A stretch of DNA of 8,060 nt. Origin: GCA-2732805 sp964516605. GTDB taxonomy: Bacteria > Pseudomonadota > Gammaproteobacteria > Coxiellales > Coxiellaceae. The DNA is taken from positions 1-8,060 of the forward strand of contig CAZFAA010000078.1 in assembly GCA_964516605.1 (NCBI GenBank), in the 5' to 3' direction. The notes under the pieces were generated by a model, which did not search any database, was not told the origin of the DNA, and was given only the letters and a program-made list of their open reading frames with translations. A program made the translations under genes and the position numbers. Below, piece by piece: positions 1 through 5,693 of this stretch (position 1 is its first letter; every line of letters starts with the position of its first letter).

Positions 1-461
1 ATTGGAAAAGCAGGATTGGCGCTTGGAGAGCGGCCAAATTGTATCAGGGCGCCCACTGCAGAATGCACGGTATCTTCATTTTTAGGTAATGGTTGATAAG
101 AAATAGAGTAATCAATCCAAGTGATCTTCCAATCACAGGGTCCTTGATAACGATCAATTGGAATCACAATGCGATAATGGCCTTGTGCGTTGGGTAGTGC
201 AGGATAAAAATCAGATTGTTCTGGTGCTTCGCTTGTATCATCATCTGCATCAGTTGATGTACTGCAAGTTGGATTGTAACCATCGTAAATTGCCCAAAAA
301 GCAAAATAAACTGGTTTTTTAAATTTGCGGTCAATAGTTCCTGAAATCGTTACAAAGTAATTTGGATGAGGGTTTAGCATGGGGTGCATCATGATGTGAT
401 CAGAGCAGCTCACTAAAAAGCACACAGAAAAGACGGTGTGCCATGTCATCATGCGGTTCAT
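1..461 (-). CDS. Putative lipoprotein of unknown function (3' end outside window)
   Basis: This minus-strand frame is open from the ATG at 461 to the window edge (153 full codons, no stop seen). An AAGGA Shine-Dalgarno at 471-467, five bases from the ATG, supports the start. The N-terminus has a short basic stretch (MNRMM), a hydrophobic core (VFSVCFLV) and a lipobox, LVS-Cys19, so the product should be exported, lipidated at Cys19 and anchored in a membrane. Ser follows Cys (no Asp at +2), which by the Lol rule suggests the outer membrane. The mature part looks beta-rich: VTISGTI at 37-43, VYFAFWAIYD at 51-60, YRIVIPIDRY at 96-105 and WKITWIDYSISY at 111-122. An acidic loop (DADDD, 71-75) lies between two cysteines, Cys66 and Cys109, that could form a disulfide. 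I do not recognise the family; it does not look like a standard TssJ. It lies 32 bp behind the nitrilase-family gene, with no terminator between, so it is probably the third gene of the hcp operon. Confidence 0.75.
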   Translation of the reverse strand, partial: MNRMMTWHTVFSVCFLVSCSDHIMMHPMLNPHPNYFVTISGTIDRKFKKPVYFAFWAIYDGYNPTCSTSTDADDDTSEAPEQSDFYPALPNAQGHYRIVIPIDRYQGPCDWKITWIDYSISYQPLPKNEDTVHSAVGALIQFGRSPSANPAFP

Positions 462-493
462 GATTTTCCTTCATTATTAAGATGCACTATTCT

Positions 494-1312
494 TTAGTAG
501 AGATCGCGTCGTTGATGCCTTATCACAGGCAATGTAGCGCGAATAGCATTTAATTTTTTAAGATCGATATCAGCATAAACAATTGCAGTGCCGTGTGCTC
601 CCGCTACGTGTACTATGCTTCCCCACGGCTCAATAATCAGGCTATGACCATAGGTTTTTCTCTTATTGGCATGCAGCCCGCCTTGGCAGGCCCCCACTAT
701 GTAGCAAACATTTTCAATCGCGCGCGCTCGCGTTAAAACATGCCAATGTGCTTGGCCTGTTTTCTCAGTAAAAGCTGCTGGAATCGCAATAATTTGCGCA
801 CCTTGTTGACACAGTTGTGTGAACAGTCCAGGGAAACGAATGTCATAACACACACTCAGGCCTAATGTTCCAAGTGGCGTATCTACAACGACGAGCTCGT
901 TTCCAGGTTCAGTGCTGTCTGATTCTTGATACGATTCTGTTTCTGAAACGATTACATCAAATAAATGAATTTTATCGTAGCGTGCTACAGGTTGACCGAC
1001 ATGATTGTAAACAATGCATGCCGCTTTTACTTTGTTTGGTGTGTTGCACGCAATGGGAATCGTGCCACCTACAATCCAGGTATGAAAGCGCGCAGCATGT
1101 TCACTCAAGAAATCTTGCACAGGACCTGCGCCATAGATTTCTTTAACGTGTATTTTATCCATTAAATCGATGCCCATCAGCGAAAACATTTCAGGCAGTA
1201 CAATTAATTCAGCACCGTGATCGACCGCTTGTGCGATTAATTCTGATGCATTTTGTAGATTCTCATCGCGGCTTGCAGAAGAGCACATTTGTATCGCAGC
1301 AATTTTTGGCAT
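494..1312 (-). CDS. Carbon-nitrogen hydrolase, Nit1/YbeM-like (probable deaminated glutathione amidase)
   Basis: This is a full-length (272 aa) nitrilase-superfamily amidase, expected in the cytoplasm. The catalytic triad is visible: Glu41 in LPEMF, Lys114 in RYDKIHLFDV and nucleophile Cys155 in SVCYDIRFP. Downstream motifs are typical of the Nit1/Nit2/YbeM branch: IPAAFTEKTGQAHW (177-190), TRARAIENVCYIVGACQ (194-210), GHSLIIEPWG (222-231) and the C-terminal R..LP..RHQRRDLY. Known members hydrolyse the amide of deaminated glutathione, a metabolite-repair reaction; assigning that substrate here is by family resemblance, and another omega-amidase-like substrate is possible. The ATG at 1312 is preceded by GGGA at 1323-1320 (seven-base spacing) and lies only 14 bp after the hcp stop, so the two are co-transcribed. 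Elsewhere this gene type is often next to unrelated housekeeping genes, so its pairing with hcp is unusual. Confidence 0.92.
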   Translation of the reverse strand: MPKIAAIQMCSSASRDENLQNASELIAQAVDHGAELIVLPEMFSLMGIDLMDKIHVKEIYGAGPVQDFLSEHAARFHTWIVGGTIPIACNTPNKVKAACIVYNHVGQPVARYDKIHLFDVIVSETESYQESDSTEPGNELVVVDTPLGTLGLSVCYDIRFPGLFTQLCQQGAQIIAIPAAFTEKTGQAHWHVLTRARAIENVCYIVGACQGGLHANKRKTYGHSLIIEPWGSIVHVAGAHGTAIVYADIDLKKLNAIRATLPVIRHQRRDLY

Positions 1313-1326
1313 AGTGTCATCCCATA

Positions 1327-1806
1327 TTAAGCACGTGTTGCCGTTATTAAATCGTAACCTGTAAAACTCGGTGAATGCAGATTACCTTGGGCATCTTGTT
1401 GTTTGTAGCCTTTTTCAATTTTTGTGTAAACAAGCTCCATGATTTCATAGCTTCCTTCACTGTTGATGAGTTCATGGTGTGTGCAAATGGCCACATTATG
1501 TAGCGTATATTGAGTACGCCAGTTTGCTGTATGCGACGCACTAGGGCAATGAAATACGCGCAGTTCATCGATATTTTTACCGCAGCAAAAATAATCATAC
1601 AATAGAGGGCTTGCTGCATCGTGTCCTTTTGTAATCCGTACCGGATTGAGTGTGAGGCTACTCATTTCGTGCGCACACCCCATGCCGGGTGCGTGTGAAA
1701 TAGCACGTGATCCCAGTTGAATTAAGCTATACAGCAAAATAGCACCTTCAAAGCCTTTGACGCGGACATTGCCTTTTACGTTATGTATTGTCATATACAG
1801 TGCCAT
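1327..1806 (-). CDS. hcp: Hcp-family type VI secretion system tube protein
   Basis: The 159-aa product resembles Hcp1 (PF05638), which forms hexameric rings stacked into the T6SS inner tube and can act as an effector carrier or chaperone. Family hallmarks are the start MALYMTIHNVKGNVRVKG (compare MAIYMKI..VKG in many Hcps), a middle part with HEMSSLTLNPVRITKGHDAASPLL (46-69), and the C-terminal part with LVYTKIEKGY (125-134), the turn QDAQGNLHSP (137-146) and GYDLITA (150-156). Usual family length is about 160-172 aa. The frame extends to a GTG at 1827, but that codon has no Shine-Dalgarno and lies only ~8 bases from the predicted transcription start. The ATG at 1806 matches the family N-terminus, so I chose it, although its own Shine-Dalgarno is weak. 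Five cysteines (44, 74, 75, 87, 108) are many for an Hcp. It is first in an operon with the nitrilase-family and lipoprotein genes. No other T6SS component is in the window. Confidence 0.85.
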   Translation of the reverse strand: MALYMTIHNVKGNVRVKGFEGAILLYSLIQLGSRAISHAPGMGCAHEMSSLTLNPVRITKGHDAASPLLYDYFCCGKNIDELRVFHCPSASHTANWRTQYTLHNVAICTHHELINSEGSYEIMELVYTKIEKGYKQQDAQGNLHSPSFTGYDLITATRA

Positions 1807-1841
1807 GTTATTTTCTGCTGTATTCACAAGGGGGTGCCGCT

Positions 1842-1871
1842 ATTATTTATGCGTACAGATGAACCTGTCAA
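1842..1871 (-). promoter_or_regulatory. Sigma70 promoter of the hcp operon
   Basis: On the minus strand there is a perfect -35 TTGACA (1871-1866), an 18-bp spacer and a -10 AATAAT (1847-1842, five of six matches). The predicted start near 1835 leaves a ~29-nt leader before the ATG at 1806, which supports that start over the GTG at 1827. A near-consensus promoter suggests strong basal expression; no operator is obvious. Confidence 0.65.
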
Positions 1872-2094
1872 TACGGTGATTTTTAATTTACTATTTTAAG
1901 ATACGCATATGTATTTTTTAGTGTGTCTGCAGCAGTCCCTAATACCATGACCGATAATTTATTTTTAATCATCCATCGATAGCTGTAGTGGCTGTTACTT
2001 TTGCTCTATAGGACACCACTGAAATGAGGCTTTAAAAAAAAGATGAGTTGATAAAAAATTCTGGAGCAGTTTTTAAGTGTAATAAAGCTATTAT

Positions 2095-2123
2095 GTTAAA
2101 TAGACGGTATTCTAGGTTATACT
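2095..2123 (+). promoter_or_regulatory. Possible promoter of the DUF1460 gene (leaderless arrangement)
   Basis: A -10-like TATACT lies at 2118-2123, with a poor -35 (GTTAAA, 2095-2100) 17 bp upstream. Transcription from it would begin at about 2130, the A of the annotated ATG. No Shine-Dalgarno precedes that ATG. The -35 is weak, so an activator or another promoter is possible. Confidence 0.4.
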
Positions 2124-2129
2124 GATGCC

Positions 2130-3044
2130 ATGACATTCATACCAATGTATAATTCAGATGCGCTCGAACAACAAGCGGTGGAGCTATTGCAACATCCTGC
2201 TGCAGCCACTCTGACAATTTCGGATAAAATAACTTATTTTAGCGGCCTTTTTTTGGAGCGCCCCTATTGCATGGGCGCATTAGGTGAAGGTCAGTACGGG
2301 CATTTTGATCAAGGCCCATTATTTCGCTTTGACGCATTTGATTGCTTAACGTATGTGAATACTGTATTGGCACTCTCTTTGGCTCGTAATGTGATGGAAT
2401 TTAAGCGTTTGATGTTGGTATTCAATTATTATGATGAACAGCCGTGTTATCTTAAACGGTTTCATTTTATGAGTTTGGATTGGAACAGGCAAAACCAGCA
2501 AGCAAATTTTTTACGCGATATCACGACTCTTTTTGTAAATGGGCAGGGTCAACCTTTTTTTCAAACAGCAATAGCGCAAATCGATAAAGGCGGTTGGTTA
2601 CGAAAACGCAGTGTGGCGGATATAAAGCTATTACCTGAATGTGCTGCAGATCCTGCAGAACTGGTAAAGGAATTGCATGACGCAGCATCGCAATTTCCAG
2701 CGCAAACAGTTGGTATGGATTACTTACCTTTACATGCCTTTTTGACAGATGATGAGACAGAGCAAACATTACTTTTTCAGCAAATTCCAGATAACTCAAT
2801 TATTGAAATTGTGCGACCTGCTTGGGATTTGGTGGATGTAATTGGCACAAAATTGCATGTATCGCACCTTGGGTTTGCACTGCGTATTGATGGTGTGTTG
2901 ATGTTTCGTCATGCCACGTCACTGGGTAAGCACGTTGTGCAAGTGCCGCTGCGCGATTATTTGCAGCAATGCTTGAAACTGCCAACTATCAAGGGGATTG
3001 CTGTATTGAGCATCAATCCTCAAGCACTGGATCAGCTTCCTTGA
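2130..3044 (+). CDS. DUF1460 protein, N-acetylmuramoyl-L-alanine amidase-like (NlpC/P60 fold), no signal peptide
   Basis: The 304-aa product matches the DUF1460 family (PF07313), papain-like cysteine hydrolases related to NlpC/P60 and thought to cleave cell-wall peptides. Visible motifs are KITYFSGLFLERPYCMGALGEG (33-54, substrate-cleft region), FRFDAFDCLTYV (66-76) with the predicted nucleophile Cys72, RFHFMSLDWNRQN (110-122), VSHLGFAL (244-251) with predicted catalytic His246, and FRHATSLGKHV (259-269) before a C-terminal PTIKGIAVLSI. Many family members carry an export signal. This one begins MTFIPMYNSDALEQQ with no hydrophobic segment, and a stop at 2097-2099 with no start codon after it rules out an upstream extension. 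It may therefore act in the cytoplasm on recycled muropeptides or leave by a dedicated secretion route. The ATG has no Shine-Dalgarno. It is transcribed away from hcp and towards anmK, with no operon partner. The fold assignment is firm; the exact bond cleaved is not. Confidence 0.85.
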   Translation: MTFIPMYNSDALEQQAVELLQHPAAATLTISDKITYFSGLFLERPYCMGALGEGQYGHFDQGPLFRFDAFDCLTYVNTVLALSLARNVMEFKRLMLVFNYYDEQPCYLKRFHFMSLDWNRQNQQANFLRDITTLFVNGQGQPFFQTAIAQIDKGGWLRKRSVADIKLLPECAADPAELVKELHDAASQFPAQTVGMDYLPLHAFLTDDETEQTLLFQQIPDNSIIEIVRPAWDLVDVIGTKLHVSHLGFALRIDGVLMFRHATSLGKHVVQVPLRDYLQQCLKLPTIKGIAVLSINPQALDQLP

Positions 3045-3168
3045 GATTCGCTCATCGTTAGTTGTGCTTATAGTGGAGAAAATGAGTTTGTGGAGACCGT
3101 TAGTCTGATCCATTACAGTCTGCCAACTTTAGGATTTTACCTCACAAAGACGTCACGAGCGCAACGTG

Positions 3169-4287
3169 TTACGCAGAATAAATAGCACCTAATATTGCCG
3201 CTTGCGATGCGCCGGTAACGCTTGGAATATTACTCGGTATGCGATGCAACGTTTGATACGCAAACCAAGCAAATGCACAAGCTTCAATCCAATCTGTTGG
3301 AATACCGGCAGCATTGGTAGATAAGATGGGAGTAGGGCAGAGTGCTTGCAGACGTTGCATTAAGTAACGGTTCTTCGCGCCACCACCGCATATCCACACG
3401 TATTTTGCGGTAACGTGAGTGAGGTGATCGGCGATGGTGGATGCGGTGAGTTCCGTGAGGGTGGCCTGCACATCATTCGATGAGAGTGTTTTACCTAATT
3501 TATTTAGGTGTTGTGCTAACCATTTTAAATTAAAATATTCAAACCCTGTGCTTTTGGGTGGGGCTTTACTGAAGAAAGGATCTGCACGCAATGCATTGAG
3601 TAACGCTGGATGAATCGTTCCTGTTTTAGCCCATTCGCCATCGCGATCAAAGCGATAGCCGAGATGCTCATAACACCATGCATCGATTAACGTATTCCCA
3701 GGGCCTGTATCGTAACCAATAATCGGCTTGTCAGGTTGAATGAGTGTTACGTTCGCAATCCCGCCAATATTTAATACCCACTGTATTTGTGCAAATTTTT
3801 CAAATAAGAAATGATGAAAAGCCGGCGCCAGTGGTGCACCTTGGCCACCGAGCGCCACATCGCGACGTCTAAAATCAGCAACAGTAGTAATGCCTGTTGT
3901 CGCGGCAATCACATTCGGATCGCCAATTTGCAGCGTAAATGGGATATCGGCTTGCGGCATATGCCGAATGTTCTGGCCGTGGCTACCGATGGCTGCAATA
4001 TCACTCGGTTTCATACCTGCTTTTTCTAGAATGGCTTGGACACTGAGCGCAAACAATCTGCCGAGTTTCACATCCAGCTGCCCCAACTGGTGCAGTGTGG
4101 TTTCATTGGAATGGCAGAGCGCTAAAATTTCTGTTCTTAAAGAATCATCGATAGGGTAGGAGTAGGTTTCAATGAGTTTAATTTTATTTTTTTCAATCAT
4201 GACAATGACGGCATCAATCGAATCCATACTGGTACCAGACATCAGTCCAATATAGTATTTATTCACGGATGATTTTGGTTGAGACAT
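3169..4287 (-). CDS. anmK: Anhydro-N-acetylmuramic acid kinase
   Basis: AnmK is a cytoplasmic ASKHA-fold kinase that opens the 1,6-anhydro ring of anhMurNAc and phosphorylates it to MurNAc-6-P in cell-wall recycling. Motifs in the 372-aa product include phosphate-loop YIGLMSGTSMDSIDAV (12-27), GSHGQNIRHMP (101-111), ADFRRRDVALGGQGAPL (137-153) with the catalytic-base Asp of FRRRD, VLNIGGIANVTL (171-182), GYDTGPGNTLID (191-202), ICGGGAKN (299-306), GIPTDWIEACAFAWFA (328-343) and the end VTGASQAAILGAIYSA. The length is normal for the family. One oddity is STGFEYFN at 246-253, where most family members have TGRE. The open frame runs to a TTG at 4320, but the ATG at 4287 matches the family start and has GCGGAAA and CAGGG upstream. 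The gene overlaps the end of the upstream M23 gene by 29 bp, suggesting translational coupling; the mepM-anmK pair is also adjacent in Pseudomonas. Confidence 0.97.
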   Translation of the reverse strand: MSQPKSSVNKYYIGLMSGTSMDSIDAVIVMIEKNKIKLIETYSYPIDDSLRTEILALCHSNETTLHQLGQLDVKLGRLFALSVQAILEKAGMKPSDIAAIGSHGQNIRHMPQADIPFTLQIGDPNVIAATTGITTVADFRRRDVALGGQGAPLAPAFHHFLFEKFAQIQWVLNIGGIANVTLIQPDKPIIGYDTGPGNTLIDAWCYEHLGYRFDRDGEWAKTGTIHPALLNALRADPFFSKAPPKSTGFEYFNLKWLAQHLNKLGKTLSSNDVQATLTELTASTIADHLTHVTAKYVWICGGGAKNRYLMQRLQALCPTPILSTNAAGIPTDWIEACAFAWFAYQTLHRIPSNIPSVTGASQAAILGAIYSA

Positions 4288-5545
4288 TTTCCGCAAACCC
4301 TGAATTTTGATAAAGGTCAAAACGTGCCAGCATTCTGTGAGAATAATTCAAATAGCGTCGAGTATAACGTGTTGGAATTGATTGCCCACCAGGCACTTTG
4401 AGCTGTAGTGGGTCGCGTGGCACATTATCTACATACATTTCAAAGTGTAAGTGAGGACCGGTTGCCCATCCGCTGCGACCAATATAGCCAATGACCTGAC
4501 CGCGTTGCACGTATTGACCAGTATGCAAGCCTTCTGCAAATTTTTCCATGTGCCCGTACAGTGCTTTGTATTTGCTGCTGTAGCGTATAATAACAGAATT
4601 ACCAAAGCCGTTTTCTTTTCCGGCAAATATAACGCGTCCTGCGCCGACGGAATGAATTGGCGTGCCTTTTGGTGCCGCATAATCAATACCAAGGTGCGGG
4701 TGCACGATATGCAAGAAAGGATCAACGCGATGGTAATTAAACAAGCTGCTGATGCGACCGCAATTAACTGGTGCTTTTAAAAAAAGTGGTGACATACTCT
4801 GGCCGTTTAACGTGTAGTAGCCAGCGTGATGTTTTGGATAGCTATAACGAAAAGCACGGTAGGGCGTGCCGTGGTTAGTAAATTCAGCTGCCATGATGTG
4901 GCCAGTGTGTTGGCGTTTGCCATCTAAATAATATTCTTCATACAACACGGCAAAGCGATCACCATGTCTAACGTTATGTTGAAAATCAATACTGTTGTGG
5001 AAAATTTGCGTGAACTCATTATAGAGTGCTGTATTGAGGCCGGCATGTGTTGCGGCATTTTTAAAAGTAGTTTTGATTGTACCGGTTGTGTATTGTAAAG
5101 CGACTGTGGGCGGTTTGCTTTTCAGACTCGTGCTGTAGCCGTGTCTTGTTTTGTGAATATACAGTGTATTGTTTTTATCGTAGGGGAAAATAATTTGTGC
5201 TAACGCATGCTGTGGCGTGAATTTGAAAGTAAGTGTTTGCCCAGCTTTCAGTTTAGTAAGGTGCGATTTTGCCAGTGGTGATGTATTGATGGCAGCAAGC
5301 GTTGCTTTACTTAACTGTAAACGCTGAAAAATAGCGGCCAGTGTGTCGCCTTTTTTAATTTTAATATCATGAATTCGATTGGATGTTGAATTTTTTGTGA
5401 TGATGGGCTGTGCCATAGCTGTTGGAATAATAGTAAGCGGTATGGTATGAGACTGTTGCATTGAGTTATAGATATTAAAACCAACGATGCAAGTTAGTGT
5501 GACAACGGTAGTTACGGCGCCAAGCTTGGCAATTTTAGATGACAT
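4259..5545 (-). CDS. mepM: M23 family murein DD-endopeptidase, MepM-like
   Basis: This 428-aa envelope protein probably cuts D,D-crosslinks of peptidoglycan in the periplasm, making room for growth. Residues are numbered from the ATG at 5545. A cytoplasmic KIAK start and a hydrophobic segment at about 9-22 form an uncleaved anchor or signal peptide. A LysM/OapA-like region (HDIKIKKGDTLAAIFQRLQLS, about 59-79, to LKAGQTLTFKF, 99-109) is followed by a Csd3/MepM-type spacer domain (about 145-250) and the M23 domain (about 255-385). Zinc ligands are HLGID (His284, Asp288) and His367 of HLHFEM, with catalytic histidines His332 (YGHM) and His365. The GTG-started longer frame (to 5587) is rejected because the ATG at 5545 has AAGGG five bases upstream and directly precedes the membrane anchor. 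It is the first gene of the operon with anmK and diverges from tyrS. Orthologues are similar in length. The enzyme class is clear; the symbol is by resemblance. Confidence 0.95.
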   Translation of the reverse strand: MSSKIAKLGAVTTVVTLTCIVGFNIYNSMQQSHTIPLTIIPTAMAQPIITKNSTSNRIHDIKIKKGDTLAAIFQRLQLSKATLAAINTSPLAKSHLTKLKAGQTLTFKFTPQHALAQIIFPYDKNNTLYIHKTRHGYSTSLKSKPPTVALQYTTGTIKTTFKNAATHAGLNTALYNEFTQIFHNSIDFQHNVRHGDRFAVLYEEYYLDGKRQHTGHIMAAEFTNHGTPYRAFRYSYPKHHAGYYTLNGQSMSPLFLKAPVNCGRISSLFNYHRVDPFLHIVHPHLGIDYAAPKGTPIHSVGAGRVIFAGKENGFGNSVIIRYSSKYKALYGHMEKFAEGLHTGQYVQRGQVIGYIGRSGWATGPHLHFEMYVDNVPRDPLQLKVPGGQSIPTRYTRRYLNYSHRMLARFDLYQNSGFAENVSTKIIRE

Positions 5546-5550
5546 GTGAT

Positions 5551-5555
5551 CCCTT
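5551..5555 (-). promoter_or_regulatory. Shine-Dalgarno deciding the mepM start
   Basis: AAGGG lies five bases before the ATG at 5545. The alternative starts further out (GTG 5587, ATG 5581) have no comparable site, so the 14 extra N-terminal residues are probably untranslated leader. Confidence 0.75.
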
Positions 5556-5602
5556 AGAAAATCAAAGCTATACCATACCATGTTCACTGTACGTGTCCAA
5601 CA

Positions 5603-5631
5603 TTTTTAATTGGTGGATAATAATCAGTCAA
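5603..5631 (-). promoter_or_regulatory. Probable promoter of the mepM-anmK operon
   Basis: On the minus strand TTGACT (5631-5626, five of six) is followed after 17 bp by TAAAAA (5608-5603, four of six). The predicted start near 5596 gives a leader of about 50 nt. Its -35 overlaps the -35 of the tyrS promoter on the other strand. A weaker alternative is TTGGAC-17-TATGGT, closer to the gene. Confidence 0.45.
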
Positions 5632-5656
5632 CACTTCTAAAAAATTCTGCTAGAAT
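5628..5656 (+). promoter_or_regulatory. Sigma70 promoter of tyrS with extended -10
   Basis: TCAACA (5628-5633, four of six) is followed by exactly 17 bp and TAGAAT (5651-5656, five of six). A TGC immediately before the -10 makes it an extended -10 promoter. The start would be about 5663, leaving a ~31-nt leader, too short for a T-box or other tRNA-sensing element. Confidence 0.68.
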
Positions 5657-5684
5657 CGCTGAATTAACGAGATATCAAATTAAA

Positions 5685-5688
5685 GAGG
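5685..5688 (+). promoter_or_regulatory. Shine-Dalgarno deciding the tyrS start
   Basis: GAGG (within AAAGAGG) lies five bases before the ATG at 5694. It supports this start over the TTG at 5610, which would lie upstream of the promoter itself. Confidence 0.8.
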
Positions 5689-5693
5689 TTACT

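Larger units (their letters stand above)
1828..2129. other. Divergent intergenic region between hcp and the DUF1460 gene
   Basis: This 302-bp AT-rich region has no coding frame worth calling. It holds the hcp promoter at its left end and a -10-like TATACT immediately before the DUF1460 gene at its right end. The only pairing seen in the middle is a 5-bp AGTGG/CCACT match around 1986 and 2015 with a loop of about 25 nt, too weak to call a structure. Confidence 0.6.

Noticed and set aside
865..1165. Plus-strand frames of 93 and 66 codons
   Set aside because: They lie antisense within the well-conserved nitrilase-family gene, lack family resemblance and Shine-Dalgarno sites, and overlap each other.
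1807..1827. GTG start for hcp at 1827
   Set aside because: It has no Shine-Dalgarno, would leave a leader of only ~8 nt from the predicted promoter, and adds seven residues not seen in the family N-terminus.
3045..3168. Bidirectional terminator between DUF1460 and anmK
   Set aside because: Only 4-bp stems were found (for example AGAC/GTCT and CACG/CGTG), none followed by a T-run on either strand.
3811..4159. Plus-strand frames of 72 and 89 codons
   Set aside because: Both are antisense to conserved anmK motifs and show no independent coding signal.
4288..4320. TTG start extending anmK by 11 residues
   Set aside because: The added residues do not match the family, and the ATG at 4287 has better upstream signals.
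4451..4780. Plus-strand frame of 109 codons
   Set aside because: It is antisense to the catalytic M23 domain, whose motifs are intact; the translated sequence looks like a shadow.
5610..5693. TTG start extending tyrS by 28 residues
   Set aside because: The extension covers the predicted promoter, and the ATG at 5694 has a good Shine-Dalgarno.
5663..5693. T-box or other leader riboswitch for tyrS
   Set aside because: The predicted leader is only about 31 nt, too short for such an element, and no structured region is visible.
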